Of a stretch of DNA of 17,355 nucleotides, positions 14,335 through 17,355 are shown piece by piece. Position numbers and translations under genes: made by a program. The notes beneath the pieces are model-generated. The model worked only from the letters and a program-made list of their open reading frames with translations, ran no database searches and was not told the origin of the DNA. The stretch lies in contig JAITIT010000055.1 of NCBI GenBank assembly GCA_031279295.1, positions 1 through 17,355 on the forward strand, in the 5' to 3' direction. How positions within the stretch are numbered: position 1 is the stretch's first letter; each line of letters opens with the position of its first letter. Source of the DNA: Holosporales bacterium (GTDB taxonomy: Bacteria > Pseudomonadota > Alphaproteobacteria > RUG11792).

Positions 14335-17300
14335 ATGCTTAATTACCTCGCCGGGATAATCGGTAGCCACAACTCCAGATTGATACGGAAATATCGCAAG
14401 ATTGTGGATGACATAAACACGCTTGCCGATGAGATAGCAAGGTTGTCCGATCAGGATCTGGCGAATAAGACCGCCGAACTCAAGGCGCAGCTTGCGGATG
14501 GCAAGACACTAGATGACATATTACCAGAGGCGTTTGCGGTGGTACGCGAGACAGCAACCAGGATACTAGGAATGAGGCATTTTGATGTGCAGCTTCTCGG
14601 AGGCATTGCACTTCACAACGGTCAAATTGCCGAGATGAGAACCGGTGAAGGAAAGACACTTGTTGCCACATTGGCAGTATACCTGAATGCGCTAGCTGGC
14701 AAAGGAGTACATGTTGTGACAGTAAACGATTACCTCGCCAGGCGAGACTCTGAGTGGATGGGGAGAATCTACAGGTTCCTCGATCTCTCTGTTGGCGTTG
14801 TAATTGGTGGGATGTCCGATTCCAATAAGAGGGAGGCATACCTGGCAGACATCACATATGGAACCAACCACGAATTTGGATTCGACTACCTGAGGGATAA
14901 CCTGAAGTTCAGCGAGGCAGAGATGGTTATGCGACCATTTCACTACGCTGTGATCGACGAGGTGGACAGCATCCTGATCGACGAAGCGCGTACCCCGCTC
15001 ATCATATCTGGGCCAGATGACAATGCGTCTGATCTATACGTAGCCGTCGATTCAGTTCTTAAGAAGATTGAGGATGGAGACTTTGAAAAGGATGAGAAGA
15101 ACCGCAACGTGACGCTAACTGACAAGGGCGTCGAAAGGGTGGAGTCAAGCCTAAGGGAAATTGGTATTCTCAAAAGCGACTCGTTGTACGATCCCAGCAA
15201 CATCACGCTTGTATACCATGTGAACTGCGCACTAAGGGCAAACAAGGTGTTCACACGCAACATAGACTACATGGTACGCGATGGCCAAGTATTGATTATT
15301 GACGAGTTCACTGGTAGGATCATGGACGGCAGGAGGTACTCAGAAGGGCTACATCAAGCGCTTGAAGCAAAGGAGGGAGTTAAGGTCCAGACAGAGAGCC
15401 AGACTGTCGCAACAATATCGTACCAGAACCTATTCAGACTATACCCGAAAATTGCGGGGATGACCGGCACAGCAATGACGGAGGAAGCAGAGTTCGAAGA
15501 GATCTATAAACTTCGCGTAGTCAGCATTCCGCCAAATGTTATAGTAAAGAGAATCGACCTTGAAGATTCTATGTATGTTACGCTCGCCGAAAAAGATAGA
15601 GCGATCATCGCCTTAGTAAAGGAGTGCTGTGCGAGGAGGCAGCCAGTACTTGTTGGGACTACCAACCTTGAGAGATCGGAGTACCTGTCCAAGATCCTCG
15701 TTGCCGAGGGGATCAGGCACAATGTGCTAAACGCAAAGCAGCATGAGAAAGAAGCGTACGTAATAGCGGAGGCTGGAACTCCGGGAGCAGTTACCATAGC
15801 TACCAACATGGCTGGGCGTGGTACGGACATCAAGTTAGGGGGCAGTCTCGAGATGAGAATCGACCTCGAGTGCGCTGGTATAGCTGACCCAGACGAGCTT
15901 GCACAGAAGACTGCTCTTATAAAAGAAGACATAGAGAGGAAGAGGGAAGAGGTAGCCAAGAGCGGAGGGCTCTTTGTAATAGGGACAGAGCGCAATGAGA
16001 GCCGCAGGATAGACAACCAGCTCCGCGGTAGGTCAGGAAGACAGGGCGACCCTGGAGTATCCAAGTACTTCATATCGCTAGAGGATGATCTCATGAAAAG
16101 GTTCGGATCTGCGAACCTAACCAACAGATTCAGAAAACTCTGTAAGAACGATGAGGAGCTCTCATTCAGATGGATGTCGAAGGCTATTGAGAAGGCGCAG
16201 CAGCGCGTGGAGGCATACAACTTTGACATACGCAAACAGCTACTGAAGTACGATGACGTCATGAATGATCAGAGGAAGATGGTGTACGACCAGAGGAAGG
16301 TGCTGATGCAGACTGAGGATGTATCCGAGCACGTTCAGGACATGATTGATGATGTGCTGGATTATACCGTTGATAGAACGGCACCACAGGGAACAGTTCC
16401 AATTGAGTGGAACGTTCAAGAGCTTGCAGACACGATGAGGCGGGTATTTAAGATAGACATAAGCACCGACGAGATTGCTAACGATTCAGCGATGACCAGA
16501 GAGCTACTACGGCAGAACTTGGGGGACATGGTCGCTGGTCTCCGCAAGGCACGTAGCGAGAGAATAGGAGCTGACATGATGAGACATGTCGAGAAAGAAA
16601 CGGCTCTTAAGACGCTTGACCTTGAGTGGAAGAATCACCTGGTAGTGCTAGAGCACCTACGACGCGGTATTAATCTGCGTTCCTACGCCCAGAAGAATCC
16701 ACTCAACGAATATAAATTTGAGGCATTCAACATCTTCCAGGGCATGCTACACAAGGTACAGATCGACGTGCTGACGACTGTGTTCGGGTATGAGTTCGAC
16801 ATCGGCAGCTTAGCTATGGCTGCGTACAACGACAGATATGACTACGATGAATACGACTACGATGATGAGCGTACCTCTGATGCGGAATATGAGGTCGACA
16901 CTAGCGATACTAATACGGATGAAGACGTTGAGGATCAAGATGATGCGGATGAAGAATACGTACTCAAAGAGCCAGCTGTGGAGTCCCCACTAATCCAAAG
17001 GAATGTGACGACATACACTACGAGGAATGCCATCTGCTACTGCGGATCAGGGAAAAGATATAAACACTGCTGCGGACAAGTGAGGCTTCTACAAATCGAT
17101 ATCACCCCTCTTCAAGGAAGTTCTCCGTACCAACCTTCGGAATCCCCAATAGAGAATCAGGCCGTGGAGGAGGTGCTGCATGGTAGCGTGGAGGAGGTGC
17201 TGCATGATAGCCTGGAGGAGGTGCTGCATGGTAGCGTGGAGGAGGTGCTGCATGATAGCCTGGAGGAGGTGCTGCATGGTAGCGTGGAGGAGGTGCTGCA

Positions 17301-17355
17301 TGGTGGCGTGGAGGAGGTTCTGCATGATAGCGTAGAGGAGGTGCTGCATGATAGC
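14335..17355 (+). CDS. secA: Preprotein translocase ATPase SecA with C-terminal repeat extension (3' end outside window)
   Basis: Motor ATPase that drives unfolded preproteins through SecYEG. The frame is open for 1007 codons from ATG 14335 to the window end, against 901 residues for the whole E. coli protein. Walker A is MRTGEGKT (101-108, K107). The DEAD motif reads VIDEVDSILIDEAR with D208/E209. Further markers are IAGMTGTAMTE, TNMAGRGTDIKLGG and RRIDNQLRGRSGRQGDPG. The helical scaffold follows, then an Asp/Tyr/Glu-rich linker from about residue 831, and a SEC-C zinc tail with C901, C903, C912 and C913 (CxCx8CC), which normally ends SecA. Here a linker of about 30 residues and eight VEEVLH[GD]S octapeptides follow, with no stop. 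The start gives MLNYLAGIIGS, typical of SecA. No clear ribosome-binding site is seen. Confidence 0.97.
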   Translation, partial: MLNYLAGIIGSHNSRLIRKYRKIVDDINTLADEIARLSDQDLANKTAELKAQLADGKTLDDILPEAFAVVRETATRILGMRHFDVQLLGGIALHNGQIAEMRTGEGKTLVATLAVYLNALAGKGVHVVTVNDYLARRDSEWMGRIYRFLDLSVGVVIGGMSDSNKREAYLADITYGTNHEFGFDYLRDNLKFSEAEMVMRPFHYAVIDEVDSILIDEARTPLIISGPDDNASDLYVAVDSVLKKIEDGDFEKDEKNRNVTLTDKGVERVESSLREIGILKSDSLYDPSNITLVYHVNCALRANKVFTRNIDYMVRDGQVLIIDEFTGRIMDGRRYSEGLHQALEAKEGVKVQTESQTVATISYQNLFRLYPKIAGMTGTAMTEEAEFEEIYKLRVVSIPPNVIVKRIDLEDSMYVTLAEKDRAIIALVKECCARRQPVLVGTTNLERSEYLSKILVAEGIRHNVLNAKQHEKEAYVIAEAGTPGAVTIATNMAGRGTDIKLGGSLEMRIDLECAGIADPDELAQKTALIKEDIERKREEVAKSGGLFVIGTERNESRRIDNQLRGRSGRQGDPGVSKYFISLEDDLMKRFGSANLTNRFRKLCKNDEELSFRWMSKAIEKAQQRVEAYNFDIRKQLLKYDDVMNDQRKMVYDQRKVLMQTEDVSEHVQDMIDDVLDYTVDRTAPQGTVPIEWNVQELADTMRRVFKIDISTDEIANDSAMTRELLRQNLGDMVAGLRKARSERIGADMMRHVEKETALKTLDLEWKNHLVVLEHLRRGINLRSYAQKNPLNEYKFEAFNIFQGMLHKVQIDVLTTVFGYEFDIGSLAMAAYNDRYDYDEYDYDDERTSDAEYEVDTSDTNTDEDVEDQDDADEEYVLKEPAVESPLIQRNVTTYTTRNAICYCGSGKRYKHCCGQVRLLQIDITPLQGSSPYQPSESPIENQAVEEVLHGSVEEVLHDSLEEVLHGSVEEVLHDSLEEVLHGSVEEVLHGGVEEVLHDSVEEVLHDS
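17164..17355 (+). repeat. In-frame 24-bp tandem repeat, eight copies, in the SecA C-terminus (continues off-window)
   Basis: Eight contiguous 24-bp units, 192 bp exactly, start at SecA codon 944. Each encodes VEEVLHGS or a close variant. In order the units end GS, DS, GS, DS, GS, GG, DS, DS, and units 3 and 5 begin with Leu (CTG) instead of Val (GTG). Units 2-3 and 4-5 therefore form an identical 48-bp higher-order repeat. Copies differ by only one to four bases, which suggests recent slippage or unequal recombination. The 24-bp period keeps the frame whatever the copy number. Confidence 0.97.

Noticed and set aside
17089..17349. Minus-strand open frame with repeated MQHLL/HATMQ-like units
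   Set aside because: It is the mirror of the SecA repeat array on the other strand. The plus frame continues a conserved gene, so the minus frame is a by-product.

Overview
This 17.4-kb stretch looks like part of a small chromosome of a Gram-negative bacterium, most likely an alphaproteobacterium and plausibly a host-associated member of the Rickettsiales or Holosporales type. This placement is inferred from four things: protein style, a rsmG-parA-parB block with two perfect parS sites, tight gene packing, and frequent GTG/TTG starts with weak Shine-Dalgarno sequences. LpxC, a heptose-bisphosphate phosphatase, Lgt and two intact class A penicillin-binding proteins imply a complete envelope with lipid A, peptidoglycan and lipoproteins. 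That argues against the LPS-lacking Anaplasma/Ehrlichia/Wolbachia lineages. No phage, CRISPR or insertion-sequence genes were seen.

Layout. Positions 1-144 hold the tail of a DnaJ-like reading frame that stops where the zinc-finger region should begin. lpxC and a bifunctional class A PBP follow on the minus strand (158-3117). A plus-strand run covers pheS, lgt, a Bax-inhibitor-1 family membrane protein, a second class A PBP and a gmhB-like phosphatase (3295-8686). A tightly overlapping minus-strand operon then reads, in transcription order, accA, a NrdG-type radical-SAM activase, tsaB, rsmG, parA and parB (13099 down to 8695), with a tRNA-Cys(GCA) just upstream of accA. The right end carries rppH and secA on the plus strand. 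secA is open to the window edge.

How the parts fit. The left half is mostly envelope biogenesis: lipid A commitment, glycan polymerisation and cross-linking, lipoprotein diacylation and LPS heptose. The minus operon mixes fatty-acid synthesis, tRNA and rRNA modification and chromosome segregation. Its junctions overlap by 4, 4, 13-28, 1 and 4 nt, so the genes are probably co-translated. Both parS sites lie inside rsmG, upstream of parAB, and the first one also encodes the TsaB stop codon.

The most unusual feature is the SecA C-terminus. After a normal zinc-binding SEC-C tail the frame continues through a linker into at least eight near-identical 24-bp repeats (octapeptide VEEVLH[GD]S) and leaves the window still open. 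Other points worth checking are the truncated dnaJ, an imperfect direct repeat bracketing the lpxC-PBP block, loss of the usual zinc cysteines in GmhB, a degenerate TsaB N-terminus, and an oxygen-sensitive-type activase with no visible partner enzyme.
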